DNA of 64,000 bases, taken from Luteibacter jiangsuensis. Its GTDB lineage: Bacteria; Pseudomonadota; Gammaproteobacteria; Xanthomonadales; Rhodanobacteraceae. Of the stretch, positions 30,062-37,921 are shown in pieces (within the stretch, counting starts at the first letter, position 1; each line of letters opens with the position of its first letter). Below the pieces are notes generated by a model, which searched no databases, was not told where the DNA came from, and saw only the letters and a program-made list of their open reading frames with translations. The position numbers and the translations under genes are program-made. Location of the stretch: assembly GCF_011742555.1 (NCBI RefSeq), contig NZ_JAAQQR010000004.1, positions 372,001-436,000 on the forward strand, written 5' to 3'.

Positions 30062-30089
30062 TTGCAAAGCGTGGTCAATAATTTATGCT
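30062..30089 (+). promoter_or_regulatory. Candidate sigma-70 promoter of the rightward muropeptide operon
   Basis: TTGCAA (30062-30067) and TATGCT (30084-30089) are separated by 16 bases and lie about 65 bases before the DUF819 GTG start. A leftward candidate, TTGACC on the minus strand (30078-30073), overlaps it. The inverted repeat at 30105 lies just downstream, in a position where a bound repressor could block transcription. Identified by eye. Confidence 0.4.
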
Positions 30090-30104
30090 TCAGGCTAACT
30101 CGTT

Positions 30105-30120
30105 AGGAATAGATATTCCT
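30105..30120. promoter_or_regulatory. Inverted repeat, candidate operator for the RpiR-type regulator
   Basis: AGGAATAGATATTCCT is a perfect 7-base inverted repeat around a 2-base centre. Outer flanks GT and AC extend it with one mismatch each side. It sits between the divergent transglutaminase and DUF819 genes. Its core, GGAA-N6-TTCC, matches from memory the motif reported for the RpiR-family regulator IolR. The local RpiR/MurR-like protein (33836-34684) is the obvious candidate binder. Confidence 0.55.
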
Positions 30121-30154
30121 GACGACCGTCGCGACACCACCCGGGGAGGGACGA

Positions 30155-31303
30155 GTGATCCAGTCGGTTTGGCCTTATCTGGCCGTGATGCTGCTTGCGG
30201 CGGGGTTCTGGCCGGCGATCGAACGACGCTACGGCTGGAAGGTCTTCGACATCCTTCCGCCCATCGTCCTCACCTACCTCATGGTTACGGCGCTTTCGGT
30301 GGCTGGGCTGTGGACGGCCACGCCGGAGATTCACGAGGCGCAGCAGACGCTGGTCGCGCGGATGGTGCCCGCCCTGCTCTTCCTGTTGATGATCAATTGC
30401 GACCTGCGCGCGATCCTGGCGCTTGGGCCGCGCGTGCTGGGGGTGTTCGTCTGCACCTCGATCAGCCTGTTCACGGCCTTCGTCCTCACCTTCCTTCTCT
30501 ACCGTCACTGGATGCCCGGTAACGAATGGATGCCGCTCGCATCACTGTCGGGCAGCTGGATGGGCGGCACGGCGAACATGATCGCCGTGAAACAGGCCAT
30601 TGGCATGTCGGACACGTCGTTGGCGACGACACTGCTCACCGATGCCCTCTGCTATTCCATGTGGGTGGTGGTGCTGTTCGCGGTCGCGCGGCTCGCCCCT
30701 GCCTTCAACCGGTGGACCCGGGCCACGTCAAGTGCCGACATGAGCGTGGCCGAGACCGCTCCCCGTGCGCCCGCCACGGGCGACAGCGTGCTGTTGTGGC
30801 TCGGCCTCGCGGTACTGGTGTCGACGATGTCGGCACTCGCCGGTGCCCATCTGCCTACCGGCAGCATGGTGTCGGGCACGACTTGGACCATCCTGATCGC
30901 CACGGTGGCCGGCCTCGTCGCGGCGCATACACAGCTCGCCCGCCTGCCCGGCGCGCAGTCCGTGTCGAGCGCCCTGTTGATCTCCGTGGTGGCGGTGCTC
31001 GCTTCGCAGAGCAGCTTTGCCGGCATCGCCGCCGCGCCCGTCTATCTCCTCGCGGGGGTCACCGTCATCGCGTTGCACGCGGCATTGCTCTGTATCGCGG
31101 CGCGCATCTTCCACTTCGATCTCTATCTGTGTGGCATTTCCTCGCTCGCGCACATCGGCGGCGTGGCCGCCACGCCGGTGCTGGCCGCTACCTATTCGAG
31201 GTCGCTGGTGCCGGTGGGCATCCTGCTCGCCCTGCTCGGTTATATCCTCGGGACCGGATTCGGTCTCGTCGTCGCCGCGGTGCTTTCGGCGTTGGCCTCC
31301 TGA
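30155..31303 (+). CDS. DUF819 family integral membrane protein (putative muropeptide/dipeptide transporter)
   Basis: This 382-aa protein has about ten to twelve hydrophobic segments spread over its length and matches the DUF819 (YjcL-like) family by its SGSWMGGTANM block and the mirrored late motif SLAHIGGVAATPVLAATY. The two similar blocks suggest an inverted-repeat transporter fold. The start is GTG at 30155, preceded by a strong GGGGAGGG Shine-Dalgarno. It is the first gene of a rightward operon encoding stem-peptide-processing enzymes. Transport of a murein-derived peptide or amino acid is inferred from context only; no family member of known substrate is recalled with confidence. Confidence 0.82.
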   Translation: MIQSVWPYLAVMLLAAGFWPAIERRYGWKVFDILPPIVLTYLMVTALSVAGLWTATPEIHEAQQTLVARMVPALLFLLMINCDLRAILALGPRVLGVFVCTSISLFTAFVLTFLLYRHWMPGNEWMPLASLSGSWMGGTANMIAVKQAIGMSDTSLATTLLTDALCYSMWVVVLFAVARLAPAFNRWTRATSSADMSVAETAPRAPATGDSVLLWLGLAVLVSTMSALAGAHLPTGSMVSGTTWTILIATVAGLVAAHTQLARLPGAQSVSSALLISVVAVLASQSSFAGIAAAPVYLLAGVTVIALHAALLCIAARIFHFDLYLCGISSLAHIGGVAATPVLAATYSRSLVPVGILLALLGYILGTGFGLVVAAVLSALAS

Positions 31304-31316
31304 CAAGGAACTCGCT

Positions 31317-32711
31317 ATGAAAATGCTTCGCCCCGCCCTGCTCGCAACGCTGCTCGCGCTCTCGCTCGGCGGCGCGCCGGTCGCGGCAGCCGACATGCTC
31401 GTGCCGCCCTCCGGCGTCATGGGCGTCACCGATGCGCAGCTCACGCCCGATTTCTGGGTGGCTCGCCTTGCTGACGCCGACAAGCCGCTGCTCGATCGCG
31501 CCGCCATCGCGGCACTGAACGAACGTGTCGCCCGGCTCGATCCATCGATGCACGATATCCGCCACCTTCCGGCCGCGTTGCCGCGTGACCAGGTGAAGGC
31601 CTGGATCGAGAAACTGACCAGCAGACCGAGCAAGCCGTTGTTCGACGTGAAGGGCGCACCGGTGGCCGCCGCCGCCATCGACAGCGTGCTGGCCAACGCG
31701 GCGATCGATACGATCCCGGCGCAGGTCGAGCCACGCTACGGCATGGCGGTCCGGCGCACCGCGCTGCGTGGCTACCCCACCGATCTGCGCGTGTTCCGTG
31801 ACGCCGACGACAAAGACATCGACCGCTTCCAGGAAAGCACGCTCTTCCCGGGCGATCCGCTGGTGTCCGTGCACACCAGCAAGGACGGCAACTGGGTATT
31901 CGTGGTGAGCCCGCGCTATGCCGCCTGGGTGAACGCCGCCGACGTGGCCTATGGCGACGCCGCCGCGGTATTCGCCCACGCCGATGCAACGCCCTATCGC
32001 GTGATCACCGGCGCCAAGCCGCTCACCGTGTACACGCCCGAGGCACCCGCTGTTTCCGAGTTGCAACTGGACATGGGCACTCGCGTACCGCTGGATACAT
32101 CGCTGCCCGCCGACCAGCCCGTGAACGGCCAGAGCCCGTATGCCTCCTGGGTGCTCAGCCTGCCGGTACGCGACGCCAGGGGCGCCTTGTCGTTCCATCC
32201 GGCCCTGCTCCAGCGAAACCAGGATTCCTCGCCGGACTACCTTCCGCTCACGCGTGCCAACATCGTACGCCAGGCGTTCAAGTTCCTCGGCGAGCGTTAC
32301 GGTTGGGGACACGCCTACAACGGCCGCGACTGCAGCGGTTTCGTATCGGACGTATATCGCAGCATGGGCGTGCAGATGCCGCGCAACACGCGCGACCAGA
32401 GCATCAGCCCCGGCCTCACGCACACGCTCTACACCGACAAGGACGGCCACGACGCACGACTGAAGGCGGCGATGGCGCTGGAAGTGGGCGACCTCGTCTA
32501 CATTCCCGGCCACGTGATGATGGTCATCGGCAAGATCGACGGCCAGCCCTACGTCATCCACGACGTGGGCGGCATGAGCTACCGCCAGGCCGACGGCAGC
32601 CTCCGGCACGTGAAGCTCAACGAAGTGTCGGTCACGCCGCTCCTGCCGATGATGTCGAGCCATGACAAGACATTCGTCGACATCATGACCAGCATCGTCC
32701 GCATCCGCTGA
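31317..32711 (+). CDS. Exported NlpC/P60 (C40) cell-wall endopeptidase with SH3-like domains
   Basis: This 464-aa protein has a signal peptide (MKMLRPALLATLLALSLGG ending VAAAD). N-terminal helical and SH3b-like domains follow (about 75-300, including GNWVFVVSPRYAAWV), then a C40 peptidase domain at about 312-464. The catalytic residues are Cys339 (GRDCSGFV), His399 (IPGHVMMV) and His415 (VIHDVGG). The layout resembles YkfC-type gamma-D-glutamyl-L-diamino acid endopeptidases, which cut murein tripeptide to release L-Ala-D-Glu. The next gene encodes an epimerase for exactly that product. The start at 31317 lies 13 bases after the DUF819 stop. Confidence 0.9.
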   Translation: MKMLRPALLATLLALSLGGAPVAAADMLVPPSGVMGVTDAQLTPDFWVARLADADKPLLDRAAIAALNERVARLDPSMHDIRHLPAALPRDQVKAWIEKLTSRPSKPLFDVKGAPVAAAAIDSVLANAAIDTIPAQVEPRYGMAVRRTALRGYPTDLRVFRDADDKDIDRFQESTLFPGDPLVSVHTSKDGNWVFVVSPRYAAWVNAADVAYGDAAAVFAHADATPYRVITGAKPLTVYTPEAPAVSELQLDMGTRVPLDTSLPADQPVNGQSPYASWVLSLPVRDARGALSFHPALLQRNQDSSPDYLPLTRANIVRQAFKFLGERYGWGHAYNGRDCSGFVSDVYRSMGVQMPRNTRDQSISPGLTHTLYTDKDGHDARLKAAMALEVGDLVYIPGHVMMVIGKIDGQPYVIHDVGGMSYRQADGSLRHVKLNEVSVTPLLPMMSSHDKTFVDIMTSIVRIR

Positions 32712-32733
32712 TTACCTTGCCCAACGAGGCTCC

Positions 32734-33825
32734 ATGAAAATCACCGATATCCGCTTCGGCATGCTGCGCGTACCGCTGAAGACCCCGTTCAAGACGGCGC
32801 TGCGCACCGTGGACAAGGTCGAAGACATCGTGGTGATGGTTCACACCGACGATGGGCGCGTGGGTTACGGCGAGGCCCCGGCCACGGCGGTCATCACCGG
32901 CGACACCCATGGTTCCATCGTGGATGCCATCCGCCACTACATCGCGCCGCGCCTCATCGGCCAGGACATCGCCGATCTGAACCGCATCACCAAGCTGGTG
33001 CAAGGGGCCATGGAGAAGAACACGAGCGCCAAGGCGGCGGTGGAAATCGCGATCTACGACCTCTGGGGCCAGCTTTACGATGCACCGCTGTACAAGCTGC
33101 TCGGTGGCGGCGACCCGGTCATCACCACCGACATCACCATCAGCGTGGATTACATCGACAAGATGGTGGCCGATTCGGTGGCGGCGGTGGAACGCGGTTT
33201 CGAGTCGCTCAAGATCAAGGTGGGCAAGGACATCGGCGTGGACATCGAGCGTGTGCGCGCCATCTACGCCGCAGTGGAAGACCGCGCCCTGCTTCGCCTG
33301 GACGCCAACCAGGGCTGGACGGCGAAGGAAGCCGTCTATGCGCTGCATGCGCTGGAAGACGCGGGCGTCCGCCTGGAACTGGTGGAACAGCCGGTGAAGG
33401 CGCGCGATCTGGAAGGCATGCGCTACGTCACCGAGCGCGTGCACACGCCGATCATGGCGGACGAAAGCGTGTTCGGCCCGGCCGAGGTGATGGATCTCAT
33501 CCGCATGCGCGCCGCCGACATCATCAATATCAAGCTGATGAAAACCGGCGGCATCTCCAATGCCATCCGCATCGCCGACATCGCCGGGCTGTACGGCGTG
33601 GAATGCATGATCGGCTGCATGCTCGAATCCAGTATCAGCGTGGCTGCCGCGGTGCACGTGGCGGTGGCCAAATCCGACGTGATCACCAAGGTGGACCTGG
33701 ATGGCCCTTCGCTCTGTGCTTACGACCCGGTGGACGGCGGCGTGAACTTCAACGAATCCGAGATTTCCATCAGCGAGGCCCCGGGCCTCGGCATCCGCGA
33801 AATCCGCGGTCTCGAACCTCTTTGA
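32734..33825 (+). CDS. L-Ala-D/L-Glu epimerase (dipeptide epimerase, enolase superfamily)
   Basis: This 363-aa enolase-superfamily enzyme of the muconate-lactonising subgroup would convert L-Ala-D-Glu from peptidoglycan to L-Ala-L-Glu. The catalytic Lys pair is KIK at 160-162 plus Lys267. Metal ligands are Asp190, Glu218 and Asp243. The DLD motif at 321-323 matches the DxD that binds the dipeptide amino group in characterised L-Ala-D/L-Glu epimerases, which supports the dipeptide assignment. It lies 22 bases after the endopeptidase gene, the same functional pair as ykfB-ykfC in Bacillus. Confidence 0.93.
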   Translation: MKITDIRFGMLRVPLKTPFKTALRTVDKVEDIVVMVHTDDGRVGYGEAPATAVITGDTHGSIVDAIRHYIAPRLIGQDIADLNRITKLVQGAMEKNTSAKAAVEIAIYDLWGQLYDAPLYKLLGGGDPVITTDITISVDYIDKMVADSVAAVERGFESLKIKVGKDIGVDIERVRAIYAAVEDRALLRLDANQGWTAKEAVYALHALEDAGVRLELVEQPVKARDLEGMRYVTERVHTPIMADESVFGPAEVMDLIRMRAADIINIKLMKTGGISNAIRIADIAGLYGVECMIGCMLESSISVAAAVHVAVAKSDVITKVDLDGPSLCAYDPVDGGVNFNESEISISEAPGLGIREIRGLEPL

Positions 33826-33835
33826 AGGAGCCGCC

Positions 33836-34684
33836 ATGTCGCCGCTGGTGAAGATCCGTTCCGAGCGCGACCGCATGTCGGCGGTGGAGCGGCGCATCGC
33901 CGATTTCATCCTCGAGAATGCCCAGTTGCTCCGCGACTATTCCTCGCAGCAACTGGCGAGCGCGCTGGGCATCAGCCAGTCCAGCGTCGTGAAGTTCACG
34001 CAGAAGCTAGGGTTCCGCGGCTATCCCGACCTCAAGTACTCCGTGGGCGAGGCCATCGGCCGCACTGAGGAAACGGGCGACGGCACCCCGGCGCGTGAGG
34101 AACGCGAGGGTGGCGACGCGCTGGGTGCCACGCTCTGGCAGCGCAAGTCCCGGGCGGAAGAAGCCACACGCCTCATCAACGATCCCGCCACCCTGCGCGA
34201 ACTGGTCGCGGCGCTGGACGCGGCGGGCAAGGTGTTCCTCATCGGCGTCGGCGAAGACGAACTGCACGCCCGCGGATTCGCGGCACGCCTGTCGCTGCTC
34301 GGCATCGTCGCCATCCGTCACGTGGACGTCGGGCGCATGGCCGCACAGGTGGCCATGTCCGCGCCGGGCGACCTGCTCATCGTATTCTCCGAGCACGGCA
34401 AGCATCCGGCGCTCGTGAAGCTGGCCCGCTATTTCCGTGAGCATCGCGGCCGTGTGGCCACGGTGACGCGGCACACGTCCAACCCGCTGCGTGCGCTGTC
34501 CGACGTCTCGCTGGCCGTGGCCGCGCACGACGACGCATCCTATGTGCAATCCCTGATCTACCAGTCCACCGTGCAGCAGTTGCTCGACACCGTGTTCGTG
34601 CATCTGTGCGAGGGAGACGAAGCCCGTCATGCCCGCCTGGTGGAGAACCTCGATCGTATCCACCAGATGTTAGGGGCAACCTGA
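33836..34684 (+). CDS. RpiR/MurR-family transcriptional regulator (HTH plus SIS domain)
   Basis: This 282-aa protein has an N-terminal HTH_6 domain (about 1-77, with SSQQLASALGISQSSVVKFTQKLGF). A C-terminal SIS sugar-isomerase-like effector domain follows (about 115-260, GKVFLIGVGEDELHARGFAARL). Family members such as MurR bind phosphosugars like MurNAc-6-P. The ligand here is unknown but plausibly cell-wall derived. It is embedded in the operon, 10 bases after the epimerase, so autoregulation through the inverted repeat at 30105 is likely. A variable acidic linker (about 78-105) separates the domains. Confidence 0.9.
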   Translation: MSPLVKIRSERDRMSAVERRIADFILENAQLLRDYSSQQLASALGISQSSVVKFTQKLGFRGYPDLKYSVGEAIGRTEETGDGTPAREEREGGDALGATLWQRKSRAEEATRLINDPATLRELVAALDAAGKVFLIGVGEDELHARGFAARLSLLGIVAIRHVDVGRMAAQVAMSAPGDLLIVFSEHGKHPALVKLARYFREHRGRVATVTRHTSNPLRALSDVSLAVAAHDDASYVQSLIYQSTVQQLLDTVFVHLCEGDEARHARLVENLDRIHQMLGAT

Positions 34685-34703
34685 ATCCTTGCCGGAGCGC
34701 ACC

Positions 34704-35465
34704 ATGCCATTGCCTAGTCGCCTTCCCCGTGTCCTCGGACTGCTGGCATTCGTCGCCACCATGCCATCGGGGGCATTCGAAACGCCCGCGGCCTGGTCCG
34801 TGTCGCGGCAGATGATCGTGGTGACCACGGACGGATGGAACGCGGACCACGGTACCTTGCGCACGTACGTGCGCGAGGGCACTCACTGGAAACAGGAAGG
34901 CTCTGCCGCCGACGTGACGATCGGCAAACGCGGCAGCGCGTGGGGCATAGGCCTCAATCCTCCCGAACAGGACGGTCCCGTGAAGAAGGAAGGCGACGGC
35001 CGCAGCCCGGCGGGCGTGTTCCGAGTGGGGCCCGCGTTCGGCTACGCGGAAAGCAACCCCACCGCCATGCCTTATCGCGGCCTCACGGCAACGGATTACT
35101 GCGTGGATGTGGATCGTTCCCCCTACTACAACCGCATCGTGGACGCGGACAAGGTGGGCAGGAATGCGGTGGCCGGCGCCACCGAAGCGATGCGTCGCGA
35201 TCTCCATTTCGACGGCGACCGGGCCTACCGCATCGGCTTCGTCATCGAACACAACCCCGAGGGGCGCAAGGGCGCGGGCAGCTGCATCTTCGCCCATCTG
35301 TGGAAGTCGCCCACCTCGCCCACCGTGGGCTGCACCGCCATGACCGACGGCACCATGGAGCGCCTGCTCGCATGGCTGGACCCGAGCAAGAAACCCGTCT
35401 TCGTGCTGCTTCCCAAGACCGAATACGCGCGCCTGCGCGAAGCCTGGAACCTGCCGGCCCCATGA
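34704..35465 (+). CDS. Exported YkuD-type L,D-transpeptidase family protein
   Basis: This 253-aa protein has a signal peptide (LPRVLGLLAFVATMPSGAF). Its YkuD domain carries the catalytic His198 (FAHLWKS) and Cys210 in SPTVGCTAM, the S-x-GC signature. Such enzymes act on the L,D bond next to meso-diaminopimelate; some act as L,D-carboxypeptidases or amidases rather than crosslinkers. Within a stem-peptide catabolic operon a trimming role is inferred. The ATG at 34704 was preferred over a TTG at 34689. The stop overlaps the symporter start by 4 bases. Confidence 0.87.
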   Translation: MPLPSRLPRVLGLLAFVATMPSGAFETPAAWSVSRQMIVVTTDGWNADHGTLRTYVREGTHWKQEGSAADVTIGKRGSAWGIGLNPPEQDGPVKKEGDGRSPAGVFRVGPAFGYAESNPTAMPYRGLTATDYCVDVDRSPYYNRIVDADKVGRNAVAGATEAMRRDLHFDGDRAYRIGFVIEHNPEGRKGAGSCIFAHLWKSPTSPTVGCTAMTDGTMERLLAWLDPSKKPVFVLLPKTEYARLREAWNLPAP

Positions 35466-36697
35466 CCGCCACCCAACGCATCCTCCTCGGCCTGGCACTC
35501 GGTGCCGCCGCCGGTATCGCCCTGGCCCACTGGGCGCCCGACGCCGCCGTGCGCGTGGCCGACGTGGTGCAACCGCTCGGCAAGCTCTGGCTGGGCGCAT
35601 TGCAGATGACCGTGGTACCCCTCGTGCTTTCGCTCGTGGTCGTCGGCGCGAACACCGCGACCGATGCGGCGGCGTCCGGACGCATCGCCCGCCGCGCCAT
35701 CGTGGTCTTCCTCCTGTTGCTCGCGCTCGGTGCCGCCGTGGCAGCCTTGGCCGCACCGGAACTCTTCATGCTGTTCCCGCGCAGCGAGTCGCTGCGCACG
35801 GCCCTCGGCACGGCTACCGGTCATCTGGCCACCACCGCGCCCATCGGGTGGAGCGACTGGCTCGCCGGTATCGTTCCGACCAACGCGATCATGGCTGCGG
35901 CACAAAGCGCCATGCTGCCGCTGGTGGTGTTCGCGATGTTCCTCGGCTTCGCGCTCACTCGCATCGCTCCGGAGCGGCGCGCGCTCGCCGTCGAACTCTT
36001 CGGCGCCATCGCCGACGCCATGATCGTCGTCGTGCGCTGGGTGCTTCTGCTCGCCCCGTTCGGCGTCTTCGCCCTCATCTTTTCCGTGTGCGCACGCGCA
36101 GGATTGCAGATGCTCGGCGCGCTTGGCGCCTATGTATTGGTGGAGTGCATCGTGTACCTCATGGTCACCGTGCTGATGCTTGTGGTGGCGCGCCTCTGGG
36201 GCGGCGAACCCTTCGTGCGCTTCGCCACCGCGATCGCGCCGGCGCAAGTTGTCGCGGCGAGCACACAGTCCTCGCTCGCATCGCTGCCGGCGATGATCGA
36301 GAGCGCGGACAGGCGGCTGGGCTACCCCACCGCGGTCACCTCGCTGGTGCTGCCGATGGCCGTATCCCTGTTCCGGCTGACCAGCCCGGTGCAGTACATC
36401 GTGTCGTCGTGCTTCATCGCATGGGCGCTCGGCATCGACCTCGGCCCGGCGCAGCTTGCCGCGGGTGCCGCGCTGGCGGTGGTGATCAGCCTCGGATCGG
36501 TGGGCCTGCCGGGCCAGGTGACATTCATCGCGACCAACGTGCCCGTGGCGCAGGCGATGGGGCTGCCTGTCGGGCCGCTGGGTCTGATGCTGGCGGTGGA
36601 CACGCTTCCCGACACCCTCGCCACGCTGGGCAACGTCACCGCCGACCTCGCCGCCACCAGCGTGGTCGCGGCCCAATCGTCCAGGGACAAGGCATGA
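35462..36697 (+). CDS. Dicarboxylate/amino acid:cation symporter (DctA/GltP-like, DAACS family)
   Basis: This 411-aa inner-membrane protein has about eight transmembrane helices and re-entrant loops. The family motifs include the early VVPLVLSLVVVGAN stretch and the Ser-rich STQSSLASLP hairpin 1. The substrate-binding late segment around SVGLPGQVTFIATNVP precedes VDTLPDTLATLGNVTAD, where the usual NxxxD motif is recognisable. Family substrates are glutamate, aspartate, Ser/Thr or C4-dicarboxylates; glutamate or alanine released from stem peptides would fit the operon. It is coupled by 4-base overlaps to both neighbours. Confidence 0.9.
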   Translation: MTATQRILLGLALGAAAGIALAHWAPDAAVRVADVVQPLGKLWLGALQMTVVPLVLSLVVVGANTATDAAASGRIARRAIVVFLLLLALGAAVAALAAPELFMLFPRSESLRTALGTATGHLATTAPIGWSDWLAGIVPTNAIMAAAQSAMLPLVVFAMFLGFALTRIAPERRALAVELFGAIADAMIVVVRWVLLLAPFGVFALIFSVCARAGLQMLGALGAYVLVECIVYLMVTVLMLVVARLWGGEPFVRFATAIAPAQVVAASTQSSLASLPAMIESADRRLGYPTAVTSLVLPMAVSLFRLTSPVQYIVSSCFIAWALGIDLGPAQLAAGAALAVVISLGSVGLPGQVTFIATNVPVAQAMGLPVGPLGLMLAVDTLPDTLATLGNVTADLAATSVVAAQSSRDKA

Positions 36698-37818
36698 GCA
36701 TGAAGCAACTGGATGTCATCGTGGTCGGCGGCGGTATCGCCGGTGCATCGGTGGCGTGGTTCCTTGCGCCGCATGCGCGCGTGGCCGTGCTGGAACGGGA
36801 GTCGTTCGCGGGCTTCCATACCACCGGCCGCTCCGCGGCTCATTTCAGCGAGAGCTATGGCTCCCCGCAGGTGCGCGCCCTCAGCCGCGCCACGCGCCCT
36901 TTCCTGGAACGGCCGCCGGCGGGTTTCGCCACCCATCCGATCCTGCAGCCACGCGGCGCCCTGGTCATCGGCGGTGCCGGTCAGGCCGAACGCGTGAAAG
37001 CGGAATACGAAGCGGTGCGGCAGCACACGCCGTCGCTTTCCCTCCTGAGCGGTTCGGCCGTTCGCGACCGCGTGCCCGTCCTTCGTCCGGAAGCGGCGGA
37101 GATCGCGTTCTTCGAGCCGGACTCCGCCGACATCGACGTGAACGAACTGCACCAGGGTTTCCTGCGCGGCGCGAAGGCCAACGGCGTGACGCTGCATGTC
37201 GACACCGACGTGCAGTCGATCCGCCGCGAAGGCGACCATTGGATACTGAACGAGGCATGGCGCGCACCCGTGTTGGTGAATGCTGCCGGTGCCTGGGCGG
37301 ATGTCCTCGCAGTACTGGCCTGCGTGAAACCCATCGGCCTGGAGCCGAGGCGACGTTCGGCGTTCACCTTTGCGGCACCGAAAGGCGTTGCCGTCGACGC
37401 ATGGCCATTCGTCGTGGATATCGACGAAACCTTCTACTTCAAACCGGACGCCGGCCTGCTGCTGGGCTCGGCAGCCAATGCCGACCCGACGCATCCGCAC
37501 GACGTGCAACCGGAGGAATACGACATCGCGCTCGGCATCCATCGCATCGAGGAAGCCACGACGATGACGATCCACCGCCCGGCACGTACATGGGCGGGCC
37601 TGCGCAGCTTCGTCGCCGACGGCGACCTCGTGGGCGGCTTCGCGCCCGATGCCGAAGGTTTCTTCTGGTTGGCGGCGCAGGGCGGCTATGGCATCCAGAC
37701 CAGCGCGGCGATGGCCGAAGCCTGCGCAGCGCTAATCCTGGGACGGCCGATGCCCTGGCATCTGGTGGACCAGGGCATCACACCGGAGTTGCTTGGCCCG
37801 GCACGACTCCGCCAATGA
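36694..37818 (+). CDS. FAD-dependent amino-acid oxidoreductase (DadA/DAO family)
   Basis: This 374-aa DAO-family flavoenzyme has the Rossmann dinucleotide motif VVGGGIAGASVAW at about residues 9-21. The RSAAHFSESYG and VNAAGAWAD blocks follow, with a C-terminal FAD-contacting AQGGYGIQTSAAM. The family includes D-amino acid dehydrogenases and oxidases and glycine/sarcosine oxidases. As the last gene of a peptidoglycan-peptide operon, deamination of D-alanine or D-glutamate is inferred. The ATG at 36694 overlaps the symporter stop; MKQL two codons later is an alternative. Confidence 0.88.
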   Translation: MSMKQLDVIVVGGGIAGASVAWFLAPHARVAVLERESFAGFHTTGRSAAHFSESYGSPQVRALSRATRPFLERPPAGFATHPILQPRGALVIGGAGQAERVKAEYEAVRQHTPSLSLLSGSAVRDRVPVLRPEAAEIAFFEPDSADIDVNELHQGFLRGAKANGVTLHVDTDVQSIRREGDHWILNEAWRAPVLVNAAGAWADVLAVLACVKPIGLEPRRRSAFTFAAPKGVAVDAWPFVVDIDETFYFKPDAGLLLGSAANADPTHPHDVQPEEYDIALGIHRIEEATTMTIHRPARTWAGLRSFVADGDLVGGFAPDAEGFFWLAAQGGYGIQTSAAMAEACAALILGRPMPWHLVDQGITPELLGPARLRQ

Positions 37819-37822
37819 ACCT

Positions 37823-37903
37823 GTGGGAGCCGCTTCAGCGGCGATCCCGCGGCAGCGGGCCAGTGTGCAGCAAGCACCCATCGCCGCTGAAGCGGCTCCC
37901 ACA
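37823..37903. repeat. Family B REP inverted pair
   Basis: A GTGGGAGCC unit (37823-37845) and its inverted partner (37880-37903), both with stem CCGCTTCAGCGG, are separated by a spacer beginning CCCGCGGCAGCGGG. The spacer start matches that of the pair at 63343. The pair lies between the convergent oxidase and Oar receptor 2 genes and could form a large hairpin ending both transcripts. Confidence 0.88.
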
Positions 37904-37921
37904 CAAAGCGATCGCCTGTCG

